A DNA stretch of 64,000 nucleotides from JAIBJN01 sp963842305 (GCA_963842305.1 CAWJFW010000007.1:62001-126000), one strand, 5' to 3'. Counted from the first letter of the stretch, positions 1 through 8,709 are shown. Numbers and translations: made by a program. The notes: generated by a model from the letters alone, not told the origin.

Positions 1-1772
1 TGTACGGGCCCGGCGGGGTCTTCCCCGGACCGTAGATGGCAGTCGGGTTCTCCGGCTGGTAGCGCGTGAAGAAGCTGTCCTCGAGGAGGAGCTCGCCGTG
101 CTGGAAGACCTTGCGATAGACGGTCACGTCGAACCCCGGTCCGCCGGCGGCGGTGCGGGTCACCGAGTTGGGCGGCGCATTCGGGTCGACCGCGTACTGC
201 AGCTTCGGCTGCGTGTAGTTCGTCGGCGAAGTCGTGCTGGACTCGACTCTGCGACCCTGCTTCGTCCCGTAGAACGTGACCGTGAAGGTCGCGTCCGTAT
301 AGCTCACCTTCATGAGGATCGCGTGCTTCAGGTCATTTCGAAAGACGAGCTCCGGGCCGCCCCACGAGACGGTCGCGTCGCGCCCCATCGGGTAGTGGCT
401 GATGTAGAAGGCGTGGTTCGTCCGGGCCAGGATCGGCAGACCCGCCTCGAACGCGGTGTTGAAGATGGTCGTGGCCGTCTGGCAGACGCCGCCCCCGATG
501 GACGGAATGAGCACGCCGCCCCAGATCATCTGGCCCTCGCGGAAGCCGCGCTCGACCGTCCGCGGGCCGACCACGTCGTTGTACGAGAACGTCTCGCCCG
601 CCCGGACGATCGTACCGTCGAGGTAGTTGCCGAGCAGGTGCACGTTCCAGATCCGGTTGGCGGACGAATCGCCCATGTCGGTCGTGAACGACGTGATCTT
701 CTCGGTGATCCCGAGGGCCTTGGCCTCCTTCGTCGTCAGATCGGCGGCCAGCGCGGTGAGCCCGACGGTTGCGAGCCTCTTCTCCGGCCGGAGGCCGGCA
801 GCCCGCACCGTTCGCTGCGCTCTCTCGACGTCGATCGTCGTCCCCGACTTCGCAGGCACGACGCGGACGCGCTGCGGGCCGATGCGGAAGTCGGCGTCCA
901 CGGGCTCGCGAAGCGTCGTCTTCACCATCGGGAGGAGCGCGGCCTGGAGCCCTTCCTTGTCGAGGTCGAGCTCGTAGGTCCCGCCGCCCGGCCTGAACTG
1001 GACGAGACCGGCAAGCGTCTCGGGCGAGAGGGTGCCCACCCGCTCCTTTCTCAGCTGGATGCCGACGGGAGCCGAGACAAGCTCCCGCGTGTCGGCGGCG
1101 ACGGCTTCGGCCTCGTCGGTCGTGATGATCGGGGCGACCGTGGAGGCGTCGGTCTCCACCGTGTTCGAGCCGGCGAGCGCAGCCGAGCGCACCGACGCGA
1201 GCAGCGCGTCCACGTCCACCGACGTTCCGGCCGTTCCGGGACGGACGACGACCTCTTCGCCCTCCATGTGCAGGCGTGCGCTCACCGGCCTGGCGGTCAG
1301 CTGGAGCAGCTGCGCGTTGAGCTTGCTGCGCTCACTCGGGAGGACGTCGAGGACCGGGTCGACCTCGCGCGTGAAGGCAAACGGGGCGGCGAGCGCGCCG
1401 AGGCGCGAGACCATCGAGTCCCGCCCCGCCTGGTAGGCCCGTTGCTCCGTGGCCGGGACATCGAGCGCGAACGTCTTGCTCGGCATGATGATCAGCTCGT
1501 TGGGGCCGATGACGACCCGGACGGGCTGGGAGAGGCGCTCGCTCAACTCGGCCCGAAGCTTCTCCTGGGCCTGGGCCTGGGAGAGACCGCCGACATCGAT
1601 TCCTGCAACCGAGACGCCCGGCAGCACCGAGGTCCGCACCATCGATGCGCGCGCCAGGAGCGCGGCGCCGGCCGCGAGCACGACGAGCGCAACGACGAGG
1701 GCGATCGTCGCCGTCCGGCTGCGGCGTCTTCGGCGCATGGCGCGCGTGGGCCTGGCGGCGATCTCGGCCATG
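1..1772 (-). CDS. VanW-family cell-wall protein (C-terminus beyond window edge)
   Basis: About 590 codons are visible and the frame is still open at base 3, so the C-terminus is missing. The N-terminus has an Arg-rich patch (residues 8-19) followed by one membrane segment (about 20-43), which suggests a membrane-anchored extracytoplasmic protein. Two repeats resembling the peptidoglycan-binding type 4 domain occupy the middle. A VanW domain follows from about residue 360, recognised by ETFSYNDVVG, GGGVCQTATTIFN and HYPMGRDATVSW. VanW proteins are linked to cell-wall metabolism and glycopeptide resistance clusters, but the biochemical role is unknown. The chosen ATG lies 46 bases from the divergent selA start; no strong ribosome site precedes it, and an internal ATG at residue 12 is possible. 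Confidence 0.85.
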
Positions 1773-1818
1773 GACTGAGGAGGGTAGCGCGAAAACGTCG
1801 TCACTATCATTCGGACCC

Positions 1819-3129
1819 GTGGCCTCCTCGAACCCGCTGCGAGAGCTGCCGTCGGTCGACGAGCTGACCGGCAGAAGGGAGCTCGAAGCCCTGGTCGCGG
1901 CTCACGGGCGCGCGCTCGTGGTCGCGGCCGCGCGCGCTGCGCTGGAGCGCGCCCGCGAGGACGTCCAGGCCGGTTACCCCGCCGGGGATCTCGTCCTCCG
2001 CACGGAGAGGGAGCTCGCGGAACGCCTTCGCCCCAGGCTGCGCCGCGTGCTCAACGCGACCGGCGTGATCGTGCACACGAACCTTGGCCGCGCACCGCTG
2101 GCCGACGCGGCGCTCGAACGCGTGCACGAGGTCGGCGCGGGCTACTCGAACCTCGAGTACGACCTCGAGGCCGGCGAACGCGGCACGCGACAGGATCACG
2201 TCGCCTCCGCGCTTCGCGCGTTGAGCGGAGCCGAGGCGGCGCTGGTGGTCAACAACAACGCCGCCGCCGTGCTGCTTGCCCTGGCCGCCGTTGCCGAGGG
2301 CCGGGAGGTGATCGTCTCGCGCGGAGAGCTGATCGAGATCGGCGACGGCTTCCGGATCCCCGACGTCCTCGCGCGGTCGGGCGCCACGCTCGTCGAGGTC
2401 GGAACGACCAATCGGACGAGGCTCGCCGACTACGAGCGGGCGATCACGGACAAGACGGCAGCGCTCCTGCGCGTCCACCAGTCGAACTTCCGCATGGTCG
2501 GGTTCACCGAGCAGGCGCGCGCACGCGATCTCGTGCGGCTCGCCGAGCGGAGCGGGATCGCGCTCGTCGACGACCTCGGATCCGGAGCCATCGTCGAGGC
2601 GGGCGACGAGCCGACGGTGGCCGCCAGCATCGAGGCGGGCGCACACGTCGTCACCTTCTCCGGCGACAAGCTGCTCGGCGGCCCGCAGGCCGGCATCGCC
2701 GTCGGGCGGGCGGATCTGGTCGAGCGCATGCGCCGCCACCCGCTCCAGCGCGCGCTCCGCGCCGACAAGCTGACGCTCGCAGCCCTCGAAGGCACCCTGG
2801 CTCTTTACCGGGCAGGCGCCCGCGGCATCCCCGTCCTGCGCATGCTCGACGAGCCCGTCGAGATGGTGCGCCAGCGCGCGGAACGCCTGGCCGAGCTCAC
2901 CGGCGGAGCGGTCGCGGAGACGGTCGGGCGCCCCGGCGGCGGCGCGCTTCCGGTCACGGAGCTCGCAAGCTACGCCTGCGCGCTCCAGCTGGAGCTCGCC
3001 GAGCCGCTCCGCCTTGGTGACCCGGCTGTCGTCGGGATCGTGCGCGAGGACAGGCTGCTGCTCGACTGCCGAACGCTGTCGGACGCGGAGATCGAGGAGG
3101 TCGCGGAGGCCGTCGCCCGGTGCCGCTGA
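1819..3129 (+). CDS. selA: L-seryl-tRNA(Sec) selenium transferase
   Basis: SelA converts seryl-tRNA(Sec) to selenocysteyl-tRNA(Sec) with selenophosphate, using PLP. The product is 436 residues, normal for the family. The GTG start is chosen because the following residues (LRELPSVDEL) match the usual SelA N-terminus; the frame is open further upstream but that part looks non-coding. Motifs include LNATGVIVHTNLGRAPL, VNNNAAAVLL and the PLP-lysine region FSGDKLLGGPQAG (Lys near residue 284). Its stop overlaps the selB start by 10 bases, so the two are co-translated, and selC follows selB. Together with the in-frame TGA of the formate dehydrogenase gene at 58.5-61.3 kb this indicates a working selenocysteine pathway. 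Confidence 0.95.
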   Translation: MASSNPLRELPSVDELTGRRELEALVAAHGRALVVAAARAALERAREDVQAGYPAGDLVLRTERELAERLRPRLRRVLNATGVIVHTNLGRAPLADAALERVHEVGAGYSNLEYDLEAGERGTRQDHVASALRALSGAEAALVVNNNAAAVLLALAAVAEGREVIVSRGELIEIGDGFRIPDVLARSGATLVEVGTTNRTRLADYERAITDKTAALLRVHQSNFRMVGFTEQARARDLVRLAERSGIALVDDLGSGAIVEAGDEPTVAASIEAGAHVVTFSGDKLLGGPQAGIAVGRADLVERMRRHPLQRALRADKLTLAALEGTLALYRAGARGIPVLRMLDEPVEMVRQRAERLAELTGGAVAETVGRPGGGALPVTELASYACALQLELAEPLRLGDPAVVGIVREDRLLLDCRTLSDAEIEEVAEAVARCR

Positions 3130-4865
3130 CGGTCGGCACCGCGGGCCACATCGACCACGGCAAGACCTGGCTCGTCAAGGGCCTGACCGGTAAGGACACG
3201 GATCGCCTTCCGGAGGAGCAATCACGCGGTATCTCGATCGACCTCGGCTACGCGCCGCTCGAGCTCTCGGACGGGCGGCGCCTCTCGGTCATCGACGTCC
3301 CCGGCCACGAGCGCTTCGTCCGCACGATGGTCGCCGGCGCCACGGGCATCGACCTCTTCCTGCTCGTGATCGACGCCGGCGAGGGGGCGCGCCCGCAGAC
3401 GCACGAGCACCTGGCGATCCTGCGCCTGCTCGGAGTGGAAACAGGCGTCGTGGCCGTCACGAAGGTGGACGCCGTGGACGACGAGACCCGGGAGCTGGCG
3501 CTCCTCGAAGCGCGCGAGCTCGTGCCGGACGCGGCCGTCGTGGCGACCAGCGCGCGCACGGGCGAAGGGCTGGACGCTCTCCGAACGGCGCTCGGGGAGG
3601 CTGCCAAGCGCGTCGACCAACGCTCGCCGACGCTGCCGACCCGGCTCTTCGTCGACCGGGTCTTCACGCTGCACGGGATCGGCACGGTGGTCACGGGGAC
3701 GCTCTGGTCCGGCTCCGTCGGCGGGGGCGACCTCTTGCGTGCCGAGCCGGCCGGGCTGGACGTCCGCGTGCGAAGCGTCCAGGTGCACGACCGACCGGTC
3801 GAGCGGGCCGAGGCCGGACAGCGGGTGGCGATGGCGCTCCCCGGCGTCGAGCGGAGCGACCTGCGCCGCGGCGATGCGCTCGTCGAGCGCGGCGCCTACC
3901 CGCCGAGCTACCGCCTCGACATCGCGCTCGAGCCGCTCGCAGAGATCCCCGACGCCACGCGCGTGCACGTCCACCACGGAACGGCCGAGATCATGGCCCG
4001 CGTCGTCACGATCGACGAGCGCCACGCGCAGCTTCGGCTCGCCGCACCCGTCGTGGCCGCCCGAGGCGACCACGTCGTACTCCGGGAGCGGACGACGCTC
4101 GGCGGCGGCGTTGTGCTCGACCCGGCTCCCCCTCGCCGCACGTCCGCCGAGCGCCTCGATCTTCTGGAACGCGGCGACCCAGCCTCGATCGTGCTCGCTG
4201 CGCTCTCGGCCGCGGGCGAGCCGCTGCGCCGCGAAGAGCTGGCCCGTCGAGCGCTGCTTGCCTCCGAAGAGCTCGACGCCGGGCTCGCGACGGCCATCCG
4301 GGCGGGGGACTGGTACCTGACCGAGGAACAGCTCGAGGAGCTCAGCTACGACGTCGTCCGCGCGCTCGACAAGCGGGCTGCGGCCTCGTCGCTCGATCCC
4401 GGGATCGCGGTGGCCGAGCTCCTGCCGCAGCGTCCCTGGGCGAACGCGCTCCTCCCTCTCCTGCCCATCGAGCGCAGAGGTGCGAAGGCCTATGCACCCG
4501 GAGCGACCGCCGGCCTCGGCGACCGGGCGCAGGCCGCAGACCGGCTCGAGGACGCGCTCGAGGAGGCCGGCTTCACCCCCGTGAAGGTCGAGGACGCCGA
4601 CCTCGCCCGCTTCCTCGAGGAAGCGGGCCGGCTCGTGCGCCTGGGCGACGGGCTCGCCGTCGGCGGCGAAGCGTACGAGGAGGCGAGGCGCTTGCTCGTG
4701 GAGGAGTGCGAGGCGGCCGGGTCCATCACCCTCGCCCGTTTTCGCGACCTCCTCGGCACGGGCCGGAAGCCGGCACAGCTTCTCCTGGAGCGCTTCGACG
4801 CCGACGGCGTCACGCGCCGGGTGGGCGACGAGCGGGTCCTGCGGCGCAAGGCCAGGACCGGCTAG
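3120..4865 (+). CDS. selB: Selenocysteine-specific elongation factor SelB
   Basis: SelB carries Sec-tRNA(Sec) to the ribosome and binds the SECIS hairpin downstream of the UGA codon. The product is 581 residues. The N-terminal GTPase has G1 GHIDHGKT (about residue 8), the switch region RGISIDLGY, G3 DVPGHE and G4 TKVD. EF-Tu-like beta-barrel domains follow (about 175-340), and the last about 200 residues fit the winged-helix repeats that bind SECIS RNA. The GTG start overlaps selA by 10 bases. The stop is 9 bases before the tRNA-Sec gene, so selA-selB-selC forms one tight cluster. Confidence 0.95.
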   Translation: MPLTVGTAGHIDHGKTWLVKGLTGKDTDRLPEEQSRGISIDLGYAPLELSDGRRLSVIDVPGHERFVRTMVAGATGIDLFLLVIDAGEGARPQTHEHLAILRLLGVETGVVAVTKVDAVDDETRELALLEARELVPDAAVVATSARTGEGLDALRTALGEAAKRVDQRSPTLPTRLFVDRVFTLHGIGTVVTGTLWSGSVGGGDLLRAEPAGLDVRVRSVQVHDRPVERAEAGQRVAMALPGVERSDLRRGDALVERGAYPPSYRLDIALEPLAEIPDATRVHVHHGTAEIMARVVTIDERHAQLRLAAPVVAARGDHVVLRERTTLGGGVVLDPAPPRRTSAERLDLLERGDPASIVLAALSAAGEPLRREELARRALLASEELDAGLATAIRAGDWYLTEEQLEELSYDVVRALDKRAAASSLDPGIAVAELLPQRPWANALLPLLPIERRGAKAYAPGATAGLGDRAQAADRLEDALEEAGFTPVKVEDADLARFLEEAGRLVRLGDGLAVGGEAYEEARRLLVEECEAAGSITLARFRDLLGTGRKPAQLLLERFDADGVTRRVGDERVLRRKARTG

Positions 4866-4874
4866 GTTCTCCCC

Positions 4875-4967
4875 GGAGCGGCATGGGCCCGGTGGCCCAG
4901 CCGGTCTTCAAAACCGGTGAGGCGGCGCAACCCGTCGCTGGGTAGGTTCGACTCCTGCGCCGCTCCG
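4875..4967 (+). tRNA. selC: tRNA-Sec (anticodon UCA)
   Basis: The gene folds as a bacterial tRNA-Sec. The 8-bp acceptor stem is GGAGCGGC (4875-4882) with GCCGCTCC (4959-4966), with discriminator G4967 and no encoded CCA. The D arm is GC-rich (4885-4898). The anticodon stem is CCGGT/ACCGG with loop CTTCAAA, so the anticodon is TCA at 4908-4910, reading UGA. A long variable arm is followed by a T arm GTAGG-TTCGACT-CCTGC. The 8+5 acceptor/T-stem pairing and long extra arm are diagnostic of tRNA-Sec. It lies directly after selB. Its 3' 67 bases are repeated at 9831-9897. Confidence 0.97.
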
Positions 4968-4968
4968 T
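4902..4968 (+). repeat. Left copy of 67-bp direct repeat (att site in selC)
   Basis: These 67 bases run from the anticodon stem to one base past the discriminator of selC. They recur without mismatch at 9831-9897 in the same orientation. This is the signature left by tyrosine-recombinase integration into the 3' half of a tRNA gene. The copy here belongs to the intact tRNA. Confidence 0.85.
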
Positions 4969-4973
4969 TGAGC

Positions 4974-5001
4974 AGAAACCCGCTTCGCTAGGCGGGTTTC
5001 T
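4974..5001 (+). terminator. Terminator after selC
   Basis: A 10-bp stem AGAAACCCGC / GCGGGTTTCT with an 8-base loop starts 7 bases after the tRNA. It is followed by a mixed tract rather than a clean T run. Placement fits termination of the selA-selB-selC transcript. Confidence 0.7.
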
Positions 5002-5055
5002 ATGTCTAGGGAGGCCCCGCTAGTCATTCCGCTGGGCACCACTCAAGACCGCTGG

Positions 5056-5086
5056 AATGGGCACTAAGCGCGTTCTAGTGCCCATT
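5056..5086. repeat. Perfect 11-bp inverted repeat
   Basis: AATGGGCACTA (5056-5066) pairs exactly with TAGTGCCCATT (5076-5086) around a 9-base loop. There is no T tract, so it could be a recombinase arm-type site, an operator or a terminator for the minus-strand genes downstream. Its position just inside the island end favours a role of the element, but this is inference. Confidence 0.45.
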
Positions 5087-5163
5087 GGCTTGATGCGGAC
5101 TTCTTCGCCGGGGCGCGGGCAGGGGTAGTCCTAGGAAGTCTTGCGGCCTGCGCCCCGGCTCAG

Positions 5164-5346
5164 TCAGTTGGCGGCCCGCGCCCCTCGGAAATCCTTGAGG
5201 GTGAACACGAGCGAGACGATTCCGTCGACGATCTCGCGGCGAGACTCGCTCCAGCCTTGCTCCTGGCGAATCCCCTCGTCGGTCGCGAAGAACGATTCGA
5301 GGACAGCTAAGCGGAGTGGCCGGTGGGATTGCGCTACGTAGACCAC
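5164..5346 (-). CDS. Small hypothetical protein or C-terminal part of the upstream gene
   Basis: Sixty codons from a GTG, 20 bases after the stop of the 5367-6017 gene and on the same strand. Codon usage looks coding (mostly G/C third positions). There is no ribosome site before the GTG, and the same frame stays open upstream into the end of the preceding gene. So this may be the true C-terminus of that gene, separated by a frameshift, rather than an independent protein. No known domain is recognised; the sequence contains LAVLESFFATDEGI and ends in FTLKDFRGARAAN. Confidence 0.35.
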   Translation of the reverse strand: MVYVAQSHRPLRLAVLESFFATDEGIRQEQGWSESRREIVDGIVSLVFTLKDFRGARAAN

Positions 5347-5366
5347 GAGGTCCCGGCTTACGCCGC

Positions 5367-6017
5367 TTATGTTGGGTAGCGCCGCCGGCTCTGGAGCAGG
5401 GCGTGGTTGAGCATCGTTGTGTCGTCGTCCTCGCGTGCGACCACGACGACCTTGTTCCAGACACCTCGATAGACGACCCGCTCGCTGTACAGCTGCGTTC
5501 GGAATCTTTCCGAGTACAGCACCGGAAGCGTGTCACCGGCGCCGTACATGCGACGCCCTCCGTCGCTCCCGCGGATGACTGCGACGAGCTCGCGGGTCTC
5601 CTCGTAGTCGTCTGCGGCGACGAACTCGGCCAGGGGTTGCTGCGGGGATCCACTGCTCAGGAAGGCGACGATGTACTTTCGGTCGCGCCCCCACTTGTTG
5701 CTGCGAATCGTCTCGCCCAGTCCAATGTGAACGGCGCCCTCGGCGCGCGTCGTGCCAAGGAACACGCGGTAGCGCGAGTACTGATCGCGCTCTTCCGGCC
5801 ATTGATACGACTCGCCCTCCCGTTCCCGCACGGGCCGCCAATCCTCCGGGAGATCCGCCCTCCGCCCGCGAGTGCGACCAGCCGCTCGGCTAAATCCACG
5901 ATCGGCAGCAGCAGGTTTGATGATCGGATTGTGGAAGCCTGCCCGCGCGAGCTGGGTCAGAAGTGGGCCGAGTTCCCGATCCGGAACGTGCTGCAGAGTC
6001 ACCGAGAATGGGCACAC
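5367..6017 (-). CDS. Hypothetical protein of the selC island
   Basis: The product is 216 residues with no membrane segment and no domain I recognise. The GTG start is well supported: AGGAGG sits 5 bases upstream (6023-6028). The middle is rich in charged and aromatic residues (for example GRDRKYIVAF and WNKVVVVARE), which suggests an alpha/beta cytoplasmic protein. It is transcribed away from the AT-rich divergent region at 6030-6233 and is followed by the small frame at 5164-5346. Function cannot be stated. As the largest unknown gene of the island it is the best candidate for an island-specific function. Confidence 0.6.
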   Translation of the reverse strand: MCPFSVTLQHVPDRELGPLLTQLARAGFHNPIIKPAAADRGFSRAAGRTRGRRADLPEDWRPVREREGESYQWPEERDQYSRYRVFLGTTRAEGAVHIGLGETIRSNKWGRDRKYIVAFLSSGSPQQPLAEFVAADDYEETRELVAVIRGSDGGRRMYGAGDTLPVLYSERFRTQLYSERVVYRGVWNKVVVVAREDDDTTMLNHALLQSRRRYPT

Positions 6018-6035
6018 CGCCGCCTCCTAGAGAGA

Positions 6036-6090
6036 TAACGTAGAAAAACGTAGTGACGTAAATTCACGTTGTCAAGAAGTATGCTACACT
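6036..6090. promoter_or_regulatory. Divergent AT-rich promoter/operator region with ACGTA repeats
   Basis: Between the divergent genes at 6017 and 6234. ACGTA occurs at 6038-6042, 6048-6052 and 6056-6060, with a further ACGT at 6066-6069, spaced about 8-10 bases. Around 6053-6066 there is a GTGA...TCAC dyad. A possible plus-strand promoter is TTCACG (6063-6068), 16 bases before TACACT (6085-6090). The regular spacing on one DNA face suggests an operator. The promoter assignment is tentative. Confidence 0.4.
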
Positions 6091-6233
6091 TTCAGTTGCG
6101 CGAGGACAACCACGGAAGCCGTCGAGGCTCCGACTCTTTTCCTCTTCGACTGTCACATCCGGGCCTGCGTGCAGCCAAGGAGAGCTCGCTTGGGTTCTCC
6201 ACCTTTGAACGAAGAGAGAGTTAGGAGCATCAC

Positions 6234-6548
6234 ATGCATGCAACCGTAAGACGCTACGAGGGTGTCGACAAGAGTCGCACCGACGAGTTGTCCAAGAAGG
6301 TCGACGAGAGCCTGCTGCCCCGCCTGAGCAAGCTGCCGGGCTTCGGCGGCTACTACCTCATCGAGGCTGGGGACGACGTCGTGAGATCGATCAGCTTCTC
6401 CGACACTTCGGCGCAGGCCGACGAATCGACACGCGTCGCAGCCGAATGGGTGCGCGATGAGAAACTGGAGACGGCACTTCCGAATCCGCCCAAGATCTCG
6501 GGCGGAGAGGTGATCGTGCACAAGGCGAACGGATTCGTCCGCGCGTAA
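6234..6548 (+). CDS. ABM-fold (dimeric alpha-beta barrel) small protein
   Basis: The product is 104 residues. The length, the N-terminal strand MHATVRRYEGV, a central LPGFGGYYLIEAGDD strand and the SISFSDTSAQADEST helix start match small proteins of the antibiotic-biosynthesis-monooxygenase-like ferredoxin fold, usually annotated as hypothetical. Their substrates are not known. The ATG is preceded by TAGGAG at a normal distance; a second ATG at 6238 is out of frame. A strong terminator follows at 6572-6595, so it is probably monocistronic. It lies inside the selC island. Confidence 0.65.
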   Translation: MHATVRRYEGVDKSRTDELSKKVDESLLPRLSKLPGFGGYYLIEAGDDVVRSISFSDTSAQADESTRVAAEWVRDEKLETALPNPPKISGGEVIVHKANGFVRA

Positions 6549-6571
6549 CCGCTCACGGCAGTTCGATGGAG

Positions 6572-6595
6572 AGAAGGCCCGCGAAAACGCGGGCC
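6572..6595 (+). terminator. Rho-independent terminator
   Basis: A 10-bp stem AAGGCCCGCG / CGCGGGCCTT with an AAAA loop, followed by CTTGGTT-type sequence. It lies 24 bases after the ABM-fold gene stop and can serve the convergent gene at 6613-6996 as well. Confidence 0.85.
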
Positions 6596-6612
6596 TTCTT
6601 GGTTCTAGGGAG

Positions 6613-6996
6613 TCACGACCCCCTAGAGGACACCGCAGGCTCAGCCAAGCTCCATGGGCGCCATCGCGCTTCGCCGGTCGCGGGTTCGTGACCCGGGAGA
6701 ATGAGCGGCTGCTGCAGTTCGGAACGGCGTCCGTCGTACATGTCGCTCGTCAGCCAGACCGGCTCGTAACAGTCGGCGCGTTCGCATTCGCAAAAGAATG
6801 GGATCCGCTCCTCCTCGGCTTGGCCCTGGCGCCCTTCCCGCATCAACTCGTTGACTTGACGCAGGAGCGCGGGACTGCGCTCGACGATGTGGGCGCGCCG
6901 GGAGTTTGCCGACGCCGCAGGGTCGGCCCTCGCGGCACGTGCGCCGGATTCGGATACAGCTCCCGTCTCCTCGAGCATCAATGTGTGTTCGGCCAC
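6613..6996 (-). CDS. Small protein with CECERADC motif, hypothetical
   Basis: The product is 127 residues. The N-terminal half is helical and charged (VNELMREGRQGQAEEER). The second half has FFCECERADCYEPVWLT, followed by LILPGHEPA. This Cys-x-Cys...Cys pattern plus a PGHE tail resembles a widespread but uncharacterised family of small soil-bacterial proteins, possibly metal-binding. The GTG start has GGAGG four bases upstream. It is convergent with the ABM-fold gene and shares its terminator region. The family resemblance is from memory and the function unknown. Confidence 0.6.
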   Translation of the reverse strand: MAEHTLMLEETGAVSESGARAARADPAASANSRRAHIVERSPALLRQVNELMREGRQGQAEEERIPFFCECERADCYEPVWLTSDMYDGRRSELQQPLILPGHEPATGEARWRPWSLAEPAVSSRGS

Positions 6997-7331
6997 TACT
7001 CCTCCCTGCTTGATGCGAACAACACTGTTTCCGACCGAATTCGTGGGGTCGGACTAAGCTGTCCGCCAGGGGCTATGGCCGAACGTGCGCGCCGGCGGGA
7101 TCTTGGCCGGCGGGCTTCTCAGAGTGTAGCTCGCGGAATCCAGGAGCACTAGATGTTCTTGGGCTGTGCCGGATGCGGGAACGCCGGCCTGCGGGCGCTC
7201 GGGAACCCCCGGCCACGAAGCTGCGCTACCAGCTTGCTCAGTCGCTCCCGAGGACACGCTCGGGGAAGCGGCAGAGAGGATGGCCGGCAGAGGCGTCGGC
7301 GCCTCTATGGAACGCTGAGCGGTCAGTTCAG

Positions 7332-7361
7332 CCAGAGGCCGGCCAGCAGGCCGGCCTCTGG
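7332..7361. terminator. Strong hairpin in a gene-free stretch
   Basis: CCAGAGGCCGGCC and GGCCGGCCTCTGG form a perfect 13-bp stem with an AGCA loop. It lies 29 bases beyond the stop of the minus-strand membrane gene (7390-8709), so it most likely terminates that transcript. The rest of 7010-7389 shows no convincing gene on either strand. Confidence 0.65.
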
Positions 7362-7389
7362 CGTGCCGGCTGCCTCTTCATGGTGTTGG

Positions 7390-8709
7390 TTAGCCGTGTG
7401 GATTCCGCTCAGCCGTGCCGCTAGCGGCCGTGCGCGCCACTTTGCGCGCCAGTACGGTCAAGGCAGGCGTGGACGGAGGGTGGCCGATGTAGGCCGTGAG
7501 CGCCTCGGTGTTGAGCACGCGGCGCGCCCGGAAGGTGAGAAGAAGCGATCCACCCAGTCCGAGTGCGGCCGCGACGAGCGCCGCACCCGTCAGCAGGAGC
7601 CCGGAGGCCAACGCGAAGTTGACCGCCGCGCCCTTCGAGACGCCGAGCGCGAAGAGCACGCCCGCCGTGGTCCCCATGCCTGCGACGGCTCCACCGGCCG
7701 TGATCGGAAGGATCGCCGTCGCGGCGCTCATGCAGAGGACGACCACCGCGAGCGTGGGCGAGAACCGGACGCCGAGTGCGCTCAATAGCAGGGTGCTGCC
7801 GAGGGCGCGTGACGTCCAGCAGCCCAGGAGCAGCAGACCCGCGACGAGTGTCGGCCGCGAGAACCGTGTGCTATCCGCGACGCGCCGGTAGACGGTGTGG
7901 AGGCGGTCAGAGCGTCCGACGAGCGGGAGCCGTGCCACTCGCTGTCCCAGCGTGATGACCCCGAGACAGCCGATGCAAAACAGGACGACAACGATCAACG
8001 GCGCGCGGAGGATCGGCCCCGACGTTGCGAGGGCGGCGAGGGCCAACGGAAGCATCGCGACTGCGTCGACCATGCCGAGGGCAACGATCGAGACGGCAAT
8101 CGTCCCGAGCTCGAGCCTGACGCCGCCCAGCCGGCGCAGAGTGAAGATCTTCACGACGTAGTCGAGCCGGAAGGGCAGGACGACTCCGCTCGCCGCGGAC
8201 GCCCCGCAGGCGGCGAGACACCGTGCGCCGTCCGGGCGCTCGCGACTTGGGAAGAGCTTGTGCCATCCAAATGCGCGGAAGCCGAAGCTGGCGAGATACG
8301 CGCCTCCGGCAAGAAAGACCAGGGGGACGTGTGCGCCTTCCAGGGGCCAGCTCGTGTCGCTCACGTATCGAGCGACGAGGACACACGCGGCCAGCGAGAG
8401 AAGAGAGAAGGCGAGTCCACCGAGGAGCCTCCAGCGATCCGCACTGTGGTGGACCCGGCGCCAGCGAACCGCGGGCCGACGCATGCCGACCGGGGGACGA
8501 ACTGTGACCGTTTCGATCAAGGAACTCGCGATCGGAACGGTCCCGTCGAATGAGATAGACGACCGGTCGAGCGGTGCTGAGAGGCGCGGCAGCAGCTCCT
8601 TCGCCCCCGTGGCATCTGCAACTGCAACGCGAATCTCCACCATCAGGTCCTCGCGGGTCGAAGCTTCGTCGCCGACCGAGACGTTGAGGTCGGCCAGATA
8701 CTGCTCCAA
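7390..8709 (-). CDS. Multi-pass membrane protein, flippase-like (UPF0104/LPG synthase N-terminal type)
   Basis: The product is 439 residues from a TTG start; internal starts are possible since no clear ribosome site is seen. Residues 1-95 are soluble. Then come about eight hydrophobic segments with features of the lysylphosphatidylglycerol-synthase transmembrane region: GVVLPFRLDYVVKI near the start of the domain, a central SRALGSTLLLSALG and ILPITAGGAVAGMGTT. Members translocate or condense lipid-linked substrates, or are of unknown role. The cytoplasmic aminoacyltransferase domain of MprF is absent. It lies in the selC island. Confidence 0.7.
   Translation of the reverse strand: MEQYLADLNVSVGDEASTREDLMVEIRVAVADATGAKELLPRLSAPLDRSSISFDGTVPIASSLIETVTVRPPVGMRRPAVRWRRVHHSADRWRLLGGLAFSLLSLAACVLVARYVSDTSWPLEGAHVPLVFLAGGAYLASFGFRAFGWHKLFPSRERPDGARCLAACGASAASGVVLPFRLDYVVKIFTLRRLGGVRLELGTIAVSIVALGMVDAVAMLPLALAALATSGPILRAPLIVVVLFCIGCLGVITLGQRVARLPLVGRSDRLHTVYRRVADSTRFSRPTLVAGLLLLGCWTSRALGSTLLLSALGVRFSPTLAVVVLCMSAATAILPITAGGAVAGMGTTAGVLFALGVSKGAAVNFALASGLLLTGAALVAAALGLGGSLLLTFRARRVLNTEALTAYIGHPPSTPALTVLARKVARTAASGTAERNPHG

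Noticed and set aside
98..1867. A 589-codon plus-strand open frame at the left end
   Set aside because: It is the antisense of the VanW-family gene; its translation is Arg/Gly/His-rich with no domain, while the minus strand gives clear VanW motifs.
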